Of a stretch of DNA of 64,000 bases, positions 27,465 through 39,598 are shown one piece after another. Source of the DNA: Rhodothermales bacterium (GTDB lineage: Bacteria; Bacteroidota; Rhodothermia; Rhodothermales; Bin80); NCBI GenBank assembly GCA_958296045.1, contig CATQHT010000003.1, forward strand, positions 2,730,814 through 2,794,813, read 5' to 3'. The notes beneath the pieces were generated by a model. It worked only from the letters and a program-made list of their open reading frames with translations. It was not told the DNA's origin and ran no database searches. The translations under genes and the position numbers were made by a program. How positions within the stretch are numbered: the first letter of the stretch is position 1; each line of letters starts with the position of its first letter.

Positions 27465-27962
27465 TAGGATGGCCGGAATGTGTCAACAATTACGATCCAC
27501 TTCTTGAGATCGGTGTAAGGTAGCATTTCGGTTAGGCTTGCGCTTCGGATGGCGTGAGGTTCGCTCGCGGTGCCAGGGATTCCTGGCTTTCAGCGTACGC
27601 GATTGGCTTGTTGTTTCAGGCGGACTTGGGCGGTATTTCGGCGGTGGGTGGTCGCTGGCGGCGCGTTGCGGCTGATCCTCGTAGACCTTGTTGAGCACGG
27701 CCTGGTGGGCGATTTGCACGGTCTTGGCGAGTCCGCAGTGACCACACGCAAATTCCTCAGGCTATTTCACTATATGGGCAGGGGGCAGAGCTACCTTTGT
27801 TCAATGGAGAAACGGAAGGGCTACCGAGACACACTATATGTAACAGCATTGCCGCACTTTGCGCGTGCAGCAGGGGACATGTGCGCGAGCGTGGCGTATT
27901 ACTTGTGCCGCGTGAGCGGCAGATTTCGTTTCGAGGCGTTGTGAGCTCGCCCTTGGTCGCAT
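27465..27962. other. Gene-poor gap with no recognised feature
   Basis: About 500 bp between the ATPase and the recombinase pseudogene. Overlapping short frames exist on both strands (for example 27483-27719 on the minus strand, basic and proline-rich), but none shows a conserved motif or a ribosome-binding site. It may be mobile-element debris. Confidence 0.35.
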
Positions 27963-28721
27963 ATGTCCAGAATGGTCGTCAATGCCCCTGCCCCTGCCCC
28001 TGCCAGAGCGGCTCAGGCGGATGATGACTTGCACCTGCTCAATCTGTGGCTGCATGGCAAGAGCGCGCACACACAGGAGGCTTACCGGCGGGACGTGGAT
28101 CAGTTCATAGATTTTGCGGACTTACCACTGACCAAGATCCGGCTGACGCATTTTTGGGATTGAGCCGATCACCTGAGAAAGTCCGAACTTGCGCCCAACT
28201 CGCAGGCGCGGAAGCTGGCGTCGGTAAAGAGTCTGTTTTCGTTCGGGCACCGCATAGGATACCTTGAATTCAACGTGGGAGCGGCGGTGACGCAGCCCAA
28301 AGCGCCAGACCGGCTGCACGAACGGATTCTCTCAGAGTCCATGGTCCACCGGATTCTCGCTTACGAAACCACGCTGCGCAATGCCGCCCTACTCCGCCTG
28401 TTCTATGCCTCTGGCGCGCGCGTGTCGGAGCTGGCCCGCCTGTTTTGGGGGGCGCTGATGGACCGCGGCACGCATCAGGGCAGGCCCGCCGGTCAGATAA
28501 CGCTAATTGGCAAGGGCAGCGTTACGCGTACGGTATTGTTGACGGCCGACACGTGGAGGGTACTGCAGGATCTCAAGACGGAGGAAGGCACCCAAGGCTT
28601 TGGCAGGCGCGTGGATCCCGTGTTCCGGTCCCGTAAGAAGGGTCCCCTGTCCCGGCAGCAGATCTGGCGGATTGTGCGGAGCGCGGCCCAACAGGCGGGC
28701 TTAGGGACCATCCATAAATAA
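27963..28721 (+). pseudogene. Tyrosine recombinase/integrase, nonsense codon and C-terminal truncation
   Basis: One frame encodes the N-terminal SAM-like DNA-binding domain (LWLHGKSAHTQEAYRRDVDQF), is interrupted by TGA at 28161-28163 where Trp is expected (HFWD-stop-ADHLRK), and resumes in the same frame with SVKSLFSFGHRIGY. The catalytic domain follows: LRNAALLRLFYASGARVSEL (catalytic Arg), GKGSVTRTVLL (beta-hairpin Lys) and PLSRQQIWRIVRSAAQQAG. It then stops at 28721, before the HxLRH...GH...Y box that carries the His/Arg and Tyr nucleophile. It is inactive. It probably belonged to an integrated element at the start of the IS-rich stretch. Confidence 0.88.
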
Positions 28722-29042
28722 CTTGCCCATCTGGACAGGTTGTCTCAGATAAGCGGGATGTGGTCCAGTCCTTCGCTGCCGCATTACAGAACATTCCGGG
28801 TCCTGTTAGCCTAGTGTTATGGAACACTGTTGATCTAGCCAAGACTGACTGAGTACTTTTTCGGCCCGCTCATCAGCTGTTCTCCGCGCTCAGCGGGTAA
28901 CTGGATCCGTTTGCCCTTAATCCTTGTTCATCATGGATGCCCGTCCCACGAGCCAGATGCAGTTCGCTGCATCCATGAGCTATTGTCTGCATTATGACTA
29001 TAATACGATCTATGGTGATACGATACATGTCATAATGAGGCC
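28722..29042. other. Gap between integrase remnant and transposase; probable left end of the IS
   Basis: Sequence after the truncated integrase no longer matches that family and should include the left end of the ISAzo13-like element. An ATGAC...GTCAT inverted pair at about 28994-29033 encloses a TATAAT at 28999-29004 and two copies of ATACGAT, just upstream of the transposase ATG; it may be a promoter/operator. No clear terminal inverted repeat was found. Confidence 0.4.
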
Positions 29043-30765
29043 ATGAGACCCGTTACCTATTCCGCCGACAAGCTGGCGGAGGCCCTGCGACGCATGACCG
29101 TTGCTACCTTACCCGAACTGGCTGCTGAGCTCGGCGATTGCTCCGCCATCACGGTCCACCGCAAACTCAAGCAGCTCGGCTACCTCTCTAGCTATTCGCA
29201 CCGTGGCAAGTACTACGCGCTCCAAGCGGGTGCGAACTTTGATGCGCACGGTTTGTGGTTTCACAATGATATTCGATTCTCCACTTACGGCACACTTCGC
29301 AATACGGCTAAGTTGCTGGTTGAGGCATCCCCACTGGGTTACCGTTCTACCGAACTGGATGATGTGCTGCAAGTCCGCACCATTGATACGTTAGCGGCCC
29401 TGGTCCGTGACGGCGACCTTGCCCGTGTCCGCTTTCAGGAGCGGAGTGTGTATTGTTCTGCGGATATTACTCGTCAGCGGCACCAAGTTGCTGCTCGCCG
29501 CATTCAAGCAGCCGGAATTGAGGCCATGCCCAATCCCACCCAAGCCAACAGCGCACACTCAGCTGCGATCGCCTTGTTTTACAGTGTGCTGAATGAGAAG
29601 CAGCGGCGCCTGTTTGGGGGTCTTACCTCTCTGTTGTGCGGCTATGGTGGAGACCGACGGGCCGCGAGTCTGTTCGGTCTGCACCGAAAGACCGTCCGAA
29701 AGGGTCGCCTTGAACTGACCAGCGGCAAAGTGGAGGCGCATCGCATTCGCAAACCGGGTGGGGGGCGTACCGCCTTGAAAAAAAAGCCCTTGGATGATCG
29801 CGGAGCTGATCCGACTGATCCAACCGGAGACCGCTGGTGATCCCATGGGTGGCCTGTTGTGGACACGGCGTTCGCTGTCCAAGCTCGCCGCTGCCCTTGC
29901 GTGCTCAGCCATCAAGGTCAGCCCGACCACGGTAGGTAAGTGGCTCCGAATGCTCGGATACTCCATGCGCGTGAATCGCAAGAGTCTCAGTCGTACCGCA
30001 CCGTCCGGGCGCGACAAGCAATTCAGGCACATCGCTGCTCTGCGTCAGCAGTGCTATGACGATGGCATTCCCGTTATCAGTGTGGACACCAAAAAGAAAG
30101 AGTTGATCGGGCTGTTTGCTAACTCCGGGGCTGTCTGGTGCCGCGCTCCACACCAGGTCAATGATCACGACTTCCGGTCTCAGGCCAAGGGCTTGGCGGT
30201 ACCTTACGGCATCTACGATGTGCAGGCGGATAGCGGCACCGTCTTTGTCGGTGACTCCCGGGATACTCCGGCCTTCGCCGTGGATTGCATTGCGCACTGG
30301 TTCAATACCGTGGGCCGTAGTCGGTATCCCGATGCCGACCGGCTCGTTATCTTGGCTGACTGTGGCGGAGCGAACGGCTACCGTTCACACGCTTGGAAGT
30401 ACTTCCTGCAAACAGGTGTGTGCGATATCCATCAACTGAGAGTTTCGGTTGCGCATTATCCCAGCGGTGCAAGCAAGTGGAACCCCATCGAGCACCGCCT
30501 CTATAGTGCTATAAGCCGGAACTGGGCGGGCCGACCCCTGGATAGCTGGGAAACACTGCTCAAGTACATCCGCACGCCTACTACTAAGTCTGGGTTGCGC
30601 GTCAGCTCTGTAAGGGTAACGAAGCAATATCAAACCGGCATCAAAATCAGCAAGCAACAGATGGTAAAGGTGAACATTAACCGTAGCGAAACGCTACCTC
30701 AGTGGAACTACGACATCTACCCCAGCGAAACGCTGGCCTCTGCTCGGATGCCAACAGATGCCTGA
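29043..30765 (+). mobile_element. ISAzo13-like element coding region (transposase in two frames)
   Basis: Two overlapping frames form one ISAzo13-family transposase. Frame 1 (29043-29840) starts with about 170 residues of winged-helix-like DNA-binding sequence (VATLPELAAELGDCSAITVH, LGYLSSYSHRGKYY) and then the family N-terminus LNEKQRRLFGGL, GYGGDRRAASLFGLHRKT, RKPGGGR. Frame 2 (29794-30765) carries the DDE domain: VISVDTKKKELIGLF, HDFRSQAKG, VPYGIYDVQADSG, LADCGGANG and SGASKWNPIEHRL. The switch lies at a run of eight A (29778-29785); a net +1 change joins LKK to SPWMIAELIRLIQPETAGDP, the expected family sequence. This is either transcriptional slippage that makes the fusion or an inactivating indel. 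Element termini were not defined. Confidence 0.85.
30683..30736 (+). repeat. Pair of AAA-loop hairpins at the end of the transposase gene
   Basis: Two perfect short palindromes occur 24 bp apart within the last codons of the transposase: GTAGCGAAACGCTAC at 30683-30697 and CCAGCGAAACGCTGG at 30722-30736. They share the core AGCGAAACGCT, a 6-bp stem with an AAA loop each. They could be transposase or host-factor binding sites near the right end, or RNA hairpins that protect the transcript end. Confidence 0.6.
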
Positions 30766-31320
30766 CTACCCAGACATCATCTGCCAGATCGCGATTTACC
30801 TCCCCTAGTCTGCCACAATTGGACTCCTGGAGAGGTTGACTTCATTCAGGATGGGAAAGTTATTTATGGACGAGCCCTAAGAGTGGGTCACCACCACGTC
30901 ACGCAACAGCGTTACCTCCTGGAGCTGTTCGACGACCGATACCAGAATCGGTCTACCATCACGACCAGCCAGATCCCGTGGAATTGTGGCACGACACCAT
31001 GGAGGATCCTACCTTGGCCGATGCCATCCTTGTACGACTGGTTCACAATGCGTACCACATCTCACTCAAGGGTGAATCCATGCGCTAAACACACGCCCTG
31101 CGGAGCATCAAACCTTGCGATCAACCATGACACCTACACATGCGTGCACAAGCCGATATCGTGCATCTGACGCAAGATTCAGGGTGGCGCGCTTGAAGCC
31201 GGAATTGGTGGCGCAATTGATCGGAATAGGCACAAATCGGACTCACATGCCCAATCAGAGCGCCTAATGCGTGCGATTGCGTCGGTAGGTCCTGGCGAGG
31301 TCTATGAGGTTCAGCCAAGA
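30766..31320. other. Gap between the ISAzo13-like gene and katG
   Basis: About 550 bp with no supported gene. It should contain the right end of the ISAzo13-like element and the 3' flank of katG. Short frames on both strands lack motifs. No tRNA or terminator with a clear T-run was recognised. Confidence 0.35.
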
Positions 31321-33695
<2,375 letters not shown>

Positions 33696-33710
33696 GGTAC
33701 TCTCCTTGCC

Positions 33711-33855
33711 CATCTTTGGCACTCGGGCTGACGGCGGGGCCTCGTTCGCCCTCAATTATCCGCCTGGAGGGCCGATTTCGGCCATCTTTGTCACTCAGGC
33801 TGACGGCGGGGCCTCGTTTTTCTTCGTTTTCCTCCTAGCGGGCCGATTTCAGCGC
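33711..33855. repeat. Imperfect 72-bp tandem duplication upstream of the katG operon
   Basis: Two copies of a 72-bp unit occupy 33711-33782 and 33783-33855. Both contain CATCTTTG, then CTGACGGCGGGGCCTCGTT (starting near 33729 and 33801), and both end with a GGGCCGATTTC segment. They lie between the small katG-linked ORF and the left end of the IS1634-like element, in the region expected to hold the katG promoter. Confidence 0.75.
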
Positions 33856-33885
33856 CGTTTTTCGTCGATATTGTCGCCGATCGCG

Positions 33886-36043
33886 TTGTAGTGAAATAGA
33901 TAGGGCCTCCGGGAACGCGCCGCGATCGGCGCCGTAACACCACCCCGGACCAGACGCGCAGCGCCATCTTCGTACGAGCCTCTAATTACCGCCGCAAAAA
34001 CGGCCAGGTGCGAACCTCATTCGCGCTCCTTCAATCCGTACGCGTCGAAGGACAATCCACCCACCGTACCCTACTCAACCTCGGACGGGATTTCAGTATC
34101 CCTAAGCAAGACTGGCCCGAACTCGCCAAGCAGGTCACCGCCCGACTGAAAGGACAAGCTCGCCTCTCCGTACAGGAAGAGGACGAGCACCTGAAGAACG
34201 CGGTCGATGACATCGTCAAACGACTCCTGGACCAAGGCTTCGACATCAATGCAAAACACCCGGATGGTCGCGACACCATTCTCACAGATAAGGTCTACAA
34301 CCCCGACGCCAAAACCGTCGGAGGCGAGCGCCTAGCGCTGCAAGCGCTCGAACTGCTGGGCATGGAAGAACTCTTGCGTGAACTCGAGTTTCCCGAAAAT
34401 CATATCAAACTCGCCTGTGCGTTGATCGTCGGACGCATGCTCTGTCCCGGCAGTGAACGGCGCACCCATAAGTGGATGACGGAGACCTCCAGTATCCTGG
34501 AGCTGCTGAACCTCCAGGAGCCAAGTCTGAGCATGCTGTACCGATGCTCAGACCGGTTGCACAAGCACCGGCATGAGATCATGAACCGCCTCTTTGGAAA
34601 CACAAAGAGGGTGTTGGATTTTGACGAGACGATCGTGTTTTATGATCTAACAAATGCCTTCTATCACGGTCGGGAGAAAGGAGAACTCCTTCGTCGTGGG
34701 CGCAGCAAAGAGAAGCGGAGCGATTGTCCTCTGGTCACGCTGGCGCTGACGCTCGATGCCTCGGGATTCCCGCGCGGTGTGGAGATTCTACCTGGCAACG
34801 CGAGCGAGCCGGCTACGCTCCAAAAGGCCATAGAGAACCTGAACGGAGCGACGCCCACCATCATCATGGATGCCGGTATTGCCACCGAAGCAAATCTGGC
34901 GTACTTGAAGGAAAACAACCTCAACTGGATCTGTGTGGAGCGAAAAAGGGTGCCTCCTGTGCCCACCCAGGCACCCGATCAAGAGTTTGTAACCGCTAAT
35001 GAGGTGAAAGTCCGGGCTTGGAAGCTCCCCGAGGAGGAGGGAGTAGTGCGCGTCTATGTACACAGTGAAGCCCGGCAGGCCACCGACGAGCAGATCTTGC
35101 AGACCAAATGCGACCAGTTTGAAGCGGCACTGCAATACCTCCATGAGGGACTGCCCGTGCCCAGACGCCTGAAAAATATCAAGAAAGTCGAACGCAAGGT
35201 TGGTCGCCTGCAGGAGAAGTACAAGTCGGTGGCCCACCTGTATGAGGTTGAGGTGAAGCAGAAGGAGGGGACACAGCGTGCCGCATCGGTCACGTTTAGC
35301 AAGCGTACCTCCCATCAGAAAAAAACCCAGGCCGCCGGAGGGTATGTGCTCAGCACCAGCCATACCACCTGGTCTGCCAAAAAGATTGCGCGCACCTACT
35401 GGCGGCTCACGGAAATTGAGGCCACGTTCCGAGTCATGAAGTCCGACCTGGGATTACGGCCTATCTATCACAGCAAAGATGAGCGGATTGAAGGACATCT
35501 GTTCATTACCGTGCTGGCCTACCACGTGTCCCATTTGATCCGCACCAAGCTCAAGGCCAACCATGTCCATGAAAGCTGGAATGCGCTCCGCTTCAAACTC
35601 AACCGGATCCATCGGATTACCACGGTGCTACCAAAGAGTAAGCACCGCTATATCGTCCTCAAAGTGGATCAGAAGTTGACGCCATGCTTGCAGCGGATCG
35701 TCCATTGTCTGGGCATGAGCTACGATCCCGCGGCGACAAGAAGCAAGGAGGAATACTCCAGTGAGCCGAACGATCTGAAAAAACCTCCTGATTCATGAAT
35801 GCTGTGACGCCCCCCATGCCTCACGCCAGTACCCACTCCAGAAGGAGTAGCGTGAGCTGTGTCCGATTCGGACAGATGAGACCCGATCAAGGGGCCCCAA
35901 TACGACGAAGGACACGCAAGACAGGGGCGAACACCCCCTAAGCCACCACCGACCGCTCCGGTAATCAGAAAGGCTCCATAGCACCCGGAAAAACGCCCCC
36001 AAAAACGGGGACAGGGGAGGTCCGACCTCTCACTTCACTACAA
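33886..36043 (+). mobile_element. Complete IS1634-like insertion sequence with terminal inverted repeats
   Basis: The left end TTGTAGTGAA (33886-33895) is matched by the inverted right end TTCACTACAA (36034-36043). Identity continues imperfectly inward, with CCTCC-type bases on both sides (left GGGCCTCC, right GGAGGTCC). One transposase gene fills most of the ~2.16-kb element. No clear target duplication was seen at the outer edges (left GATCGCG, right GTGACAA). Confidence 0.75.
34008..35798 (+). CDS. IS1634-family DDE transposase
   Basis: A 596-residue IS4-superfamily transposase of the IS1634 type: KLACALIVGRMLCPGSERRT, VLDFDETIVFYDLTNAFYHG (first catalytic Asp in FYDLTN), ATPTIIMDAGIATEANLAYL (second Asp), and the YREK-like box YWRLTEIEATFRVMKSDLGLRP (catalytic Glu), then GHLFITVLAYHVSHLIR. 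It is called from the GTG at 34008, but the frame stays open with family-like residues (FVRASNYRRKNGQV) back to an ATC at 33966, with no ATG, GTG or TTG in that part. The true start may be an unusual ATC. The catalytic triad looks intact, so it may be active. Confidence 0.9.
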   Translation: MRTSFALLQSVRVEGQSTHRTLLNLGRDFSIPKQDWPELAKQVTARLKGQARLSVQEEDEHLKNAVDDIVKRLLDQGFDINAKHPDGRDTILTDKVYNPDAKTVGGERLALQALELLGMEELLRELEFPENHIKLACALIVGRMLCPGSERRTHKWMTETSSILELLNLQEPSLSMLYRCSDRLHKHRHEIMNRLFGNTKRVLDFDETIVFYDLTNAFYHGREKGELLRRGRSKEKRSDCPLVTLALTLDASGFPRGVEILPGNASEPATLQKAIENLNGATPTIIMDAGIATEANLAYLKENNLNWICVERKRVPPVPTQAPDQEFVTANEVKVRAWKLPEEEGVVRVYVHSEARQATDEQILQTKCDQFEAALQYLHEGLPVPRRLKNIKKVERKVGRLQEKYKSVAHLYEVEVKQKEGTQRAASVTFSKRTSHQKKTQAAGGYVLSTSHTTWSAKKIARTYWRLTEIEATFRVMKSDLGLRPIYHSKDERIEGHLFITVLAYHVSHLIRTKLKANHVHESWNALRFKLNRIHRITTVLPKSKHRYIVLKVDQKLTPCLQRIVHCLGMSYDPAATRSKEEYSSEPNDLKKPPDS

Positions 36044-36212
36044 GTGACAAAGTCGAGCTTGGAGGAGGTTATATTCACCGCAATATGGTCTTGTTCAAAG
36101 CGCCGTTTTAGCGGGGGCTTCGCATCAGCGCGTGCGGGGCCGGAGGAGGCCTATTTCGATTCAAGTTGAACTACATTACGGCTCCAGTCCGACAGCTACC
36201 GCTCAAATGCAA

Positions 36213-36618
36213 CTAGGAGTGGTGTAGTCCCTCGCAGTTACGTTGACTGGCGCCGAAGAATAAGGTGCGCATGAGCGCATCTTCATTGATTCTCGCTTTG
36301 TGAAACGCGCGATAGCTGCGCAGGGACCGCTCGCACTTGCCCTGACATCGCGTACCCGGGGTACCCTGATCGGCACACGGCGCCCACTGATGCGGACCGT
36401 GCCGGGATTCGTGCCACGCCGGTCGTAGTGCATCCTGTTGTTGGTCTTCTTGGTGAAAGGTTTGCCGCAAAGCGACTCGACCTCCGCAGCCATGACCGCC
36501 ATGATAACTGCAGATGCAGATTCGGCCAGTTGACCGCACGAGCTATGAGGTCAGGCAAGCTCATCTTCAAAAAGGCTTCCTGGAGCCCTGATATATGCCC
36601 TTCGGCCGTGATTGTCAT
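36213..36618 (-). pseudogene. N-terminal fragment of an IS256 (Mutator) transposase
   Basis: Frames spliced by eye give LPDLIARAVN, then AVMAAEVESLCGKPFTKKTNN, HYDRRGTNPGTVRISGRRVP and IRVPRVRDV, which is the conserved N-terminal region of Mutator-type transposases. At least two frame changes break it, and it ends before the catalytic domain. It is a remnant only. A C-terminal fragment of the same family lies just upstream on the same strand, in the wrong order to be one simple gene. Confidence 0.7.
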
Positions 36619-36738
36619 CGTAAGTGAGCTTATGTTCTCGTAGTGTCGGGTTGATGTAAGCCGGTAAGCTGCTCACGCAGTGCCGGAAGATACGCGGCGA
36701 GGCCCAAGCGGTATACCCCTTTTTCCATCGCCATCAGG

Positions 36739-37314
36739 TCAAGCGCCATAAAGGTGGTGCGCTGCTCCTACGCATTCAGTCTGAGCGTTGGCGCAGGGCC
36801 CATAGAGTCGCTGTACCAGACGGGCAATTACGCGCGTCGTCGTTAAGCTGCGCCCCAGTGCCACATAGGCCCCGGCACGGTGCAAGGTGAGCGTCTCTAC
36901 CAGCCCCCGGGCCAACGCACGGCCCGCCGACTCATTGATGCGCTGCATCCGCTGTTGCATCCGCTTCAGGGCCGCAAGAGCGTCACCGTATTCCACAGCA
37001 TCCCATGCATGGGGCTGCGCGCGGCACACCGCCAGACGATACTCCTGCGGCAGATAGCTCACCACCCGCGCGCGCTTCTGAGCAAGGCATCGCTGCACAA
37101 AGATGTGGCCACCAGAGCGGGCCACCAACGCCCGCCTAAGCCCTACAGCGCTCGGTATCACGTACAACAAGCTCTCGCTCATGCGCGACCCGCGACGCGC
37201 AAGCTGTTCCAGCATTGTTTCTAATGTCTCCGTATGCTGCAACGAGCAGGATGCCAGGCTCAATATCCGCTTGTACCCAGCTTCTGTGACGCCCACAACG
37301 AAGGTGTACTGCAC
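36739..37314 (-). pseudogene. C-terminal fragment of an IS256 (Mutator) transposase
   Basis: About 190 residues match the catalytic and C-terminal part: FVVGVTEAGYKRILSL, ESLLYVIPSAVGLRRAL, HIFVQRCLAQKRARVVSYLP (the conserved VQRCxxHK box) and VETLTLHRAGAYVALGRSL. The N-terminal half is missing, and the frame degenerates near 36739. Because it lies upstream of an N-terminal fragment on the same strand, the pair is a scrambled remnant of at least two copies. Confidence 0.72.
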
Positions 37315-38022
37315 CGACTGGACGTTTGCGGCACTTATTCAGAATGCCACGAAGTCTTCGTCAGTAAATGAGCGTGTGCAGAACTCCTCATAAGCACGGT
37401 CCGCACGATCTGCTTCCAGCCGATAATGCGACAAGAGCGGGGCCTCAGACTCTCCTGATGCCCGGAATGCTTATCACACGCCGAACATGCCAATACAACG
37501 GAATCACCGTCTGCGCCTCCATGCGTCTCTGAACCGGCATCGTCAGACGCCACCTGAAATTGCAATGGAGGATCGGGCCGCTCTCGACCCAGAAGCTCAA
37601 TTATCAGGCTGCATTGCTCCAACAGATACAACCTCCAGTCGCCGACACCCGCCAAAGCGTCGTCGGATACCGCGGGTGTTACAGGATTCTGTTCAGTTAG
37701 TGGCATCGAGAAAGAGGGCGATGTGGTAAGGGAATTCAGACATCCCTCCCCCACCCGTAGAAGCCGCTTTCCCACTAATAATGACTCGCCTCCGCGTTGT
37801 GTTGGCACCTGGCACACCCGTCGCCCAATACATCACATCAGACTCTGACCTACGTTCCAACTCCGGTGTGGGTCGCGGGCGTCGCGCGGACGCTTTTAGG
37901 CTCGCCCGCGGTATCTTGGCAACCGATGTGCGACCACGAGCTTCAAAGGCCGCCAGCGACCGATCCAGCGCCGTCTTCTTCGACGACCGACCGGCCTGAT
38001 GCAGCCGCAAACATGAACTTTA
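37315..38022. other. Degenerate DNA between IS256 debris and the FRG gene
   Basis: About 700 bp where frames on both strands are short and overlapping. A minus-strand stretch near 37693-37730 reads FPYHIALFLDAT, faintly like the catalytic-Asp strand of Mutator transposases, but the flanks do not support it. No intact gene was recognised. Confidence 0.35.
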
Positions 38023-39495
38023 CTATCTGTGCGTGGTCGTGAGACCAACATGTAACTTCGTAACTGCACGCGCAGCACTGGTAAGCCCGGGAAACAGTGT
38101 CTCGTGGGTGATGTTGACCAAGCGCAATTCCTCGCTGATCTCCTGCTTCGATTCCGATTCTACCTCCCATTTGTAATGACAATAGACCGGCGTGTCGGGA
38201 TTCTTCATCACCGCATCCTGATCGAACTGCTCGTGATAGGCCGAAAACAGAAACGCGCCCGACTGCACGCGGAGTCGCTCGAAATGCCGTTGCGGTTCAA
38301 CGACGTATACGCGAAATAAATCTCTGGGGTCAAACCGCTTCTGGAAATATGGCTTTTCGCGCTTAATAAGCTGGTAAAGGCGGTCCATCACGATTCCATA
38401 GGTCTTCTCATCATCCTTGCTTCCTGAGTTCACACTATTGGCCATTACCCTTGGCTTGCCCAGCAGAGTATCCTGTTGGTCACGCGAGAGCTTGGCAAAG
38501 TTGGCCATTACACTAATCGCATCGCTGTCAAAGGGCTTGATTAGTCTCCGTGGAACAGAAAAAGCGTGTAGCTGCCCTCGCTGGTCGCCAGCGGCCCCTC
38601 CGTCAGCTTCACATGCATAGAAGAGCGCAACCAAAGGATTACGCGTAATGTCGAGAAGTCGCGTCCTTAGGCCATGATGCTGCGCGAGAACCCATTGTGC
38701 GAGGGCTGAAAGGGAGTCCGTAAAGTCATCAGGCCGCCGCGAAATGAGATCCAGCAGCATAGCACCTTCGGCCTGTCGGAGCTGGGGGGTATCAGAGTCA
38801 TTGAGTCGCATCACAGAGGGACGCAGCTGCCAGCTGTCTGCATATTCCCCACGAAAATAAAGCACATTGTCAGGATGCTGCTTTTGAACAGCACGGCACA
38901 TATCAAGAAGAGACGCAACTCCCTCAATGGGGCCCTTAGGCTCGCAATCCGTACGTTGCTCGCATCCTGATTCGTCTTTCGAAAACAGCTTCGCAGTCCA
39001 TGGCTTAGATTGGAGCAAGTTGGTGCCTACCAAGTCGGCTCCCATCAATACGGATCCATTCAGTTCTGCTTCCTGAAGGTTAGCGTTTCGGAGAGATGCC
39101 CCGTGGAGTATAGCGTGTCCAAGACAGGCATCGTGCAGATTCGCTCCGTCGAGGCAAGCATCAGTGATTAACGACCCACGAAGGCAAGCGCCTTTCAAGA
39201 ACGCACGGTCCAACCGTGTCCCAATCAAATTGGCTCCGCTGAGATTGCATCCACTTAAGTCTGCCTCGCACAAGTTAACTTGGCGAAAATCCGATTCTTG
39301 CAGGTTGGCCGCTGCGAGATTGACACCAGCAAGGGGAACGATGTCGGATTTGCGGTCACTGACCTCTCTTTTGCGCTTGAATTCCTCAAAGATGTTGACG
39401 TACGACAAGTCCGGTACGAAAGGCTCACTCTTGCGCTTCGCGTTCCAACTCTTAGTCCCTTTCACCAACCACTTAACATGCTCGGGATTCGCCAT
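38023..39495 (-). CDS. Pentapeptide-repeat protein fused to an FRG domain
   Basis: A 490-residue two-part protein. After a charged N-terminus, residues ~56-160 form about 20 pentapeptide repeats with a Leu or Phe at nearly every fifth position (for example ANLQESDFRQVNLCEADLSG), predicting a right-handed quadrilateral beta-helix. Residues ~205-330 match the FRG domain: NVLYFRGEYADSWQLRPSVM and HHGLRTRLLDITRNPLVA. FRG proteins are frequent in anti-phage and mobile regions, but their chemistry is poorly known. Pentapeptide helices can mimic DNA or form scaffolds. It lies 103 bp downstream of a 404-residue gene with a nuclease-like layout on the same strand. A defence role is inference. Confidence 0.85.
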   Translation of the reverse strand: MANPEHVKWLVKGTKSWNAKRKSEPFVPDLSYVNIFEEFKRKREVSDRKSDIVPLAGVNLAAANLQESDFRQVNLCEADLSGCNLSGANLIGTRLDRAFLKGACLRGSLITDACLDGANLHDACLGHAILHGASLRNANLQEAELNGSVLMGADLVGTNLLQSKPWTAKLFSKDESGCEQRTDCEPKGPIEGVASLLDMCRAVQKQHPDNVLYFRGEYADSWQLRPSVMRLNDSDTPQLRQAEGAMLLDLISRRPDDFTDSLSALAQWVLAQHHGLRTRLLDITRNPLVALFYACEADGGAAGDQRGQLHAFSVPRRLIKPFDSDAISVMANFAKLSRDQQDTLLGKPRVMANSVNSGSKDDEKTYGIVMDRLYQLIKREKPYFQKRFDPRDLFRVYVVEPQRHFERLRVQSGAFLFSAYHEQFDQDAVMKNPDTPVYCHYKWEVESESKQEISEELRLVNITHETLFPGLTSAARAVTKLHVGLTTTHR

Positions 39496-39598
39496 AATCA
39501 GGCTCTATAAAATCGGTGGTGCTCGAGTCCTATTCGGTGCTCAGCCGGAAATGATCTCACCGGTACGCCTGCGTGGCATAGCACACTGGTCCACTGGT

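Noticed and set aside
23446-28163. TGA recoded as tryptophan
   Set aside because: TGA terminates many intact genes in the window (for example the sigma, ABC ATPase and katG-unlinked core genes), and the propeller gene also carries a TAG and a frame change. Ordinary pseudogene decay explains it.
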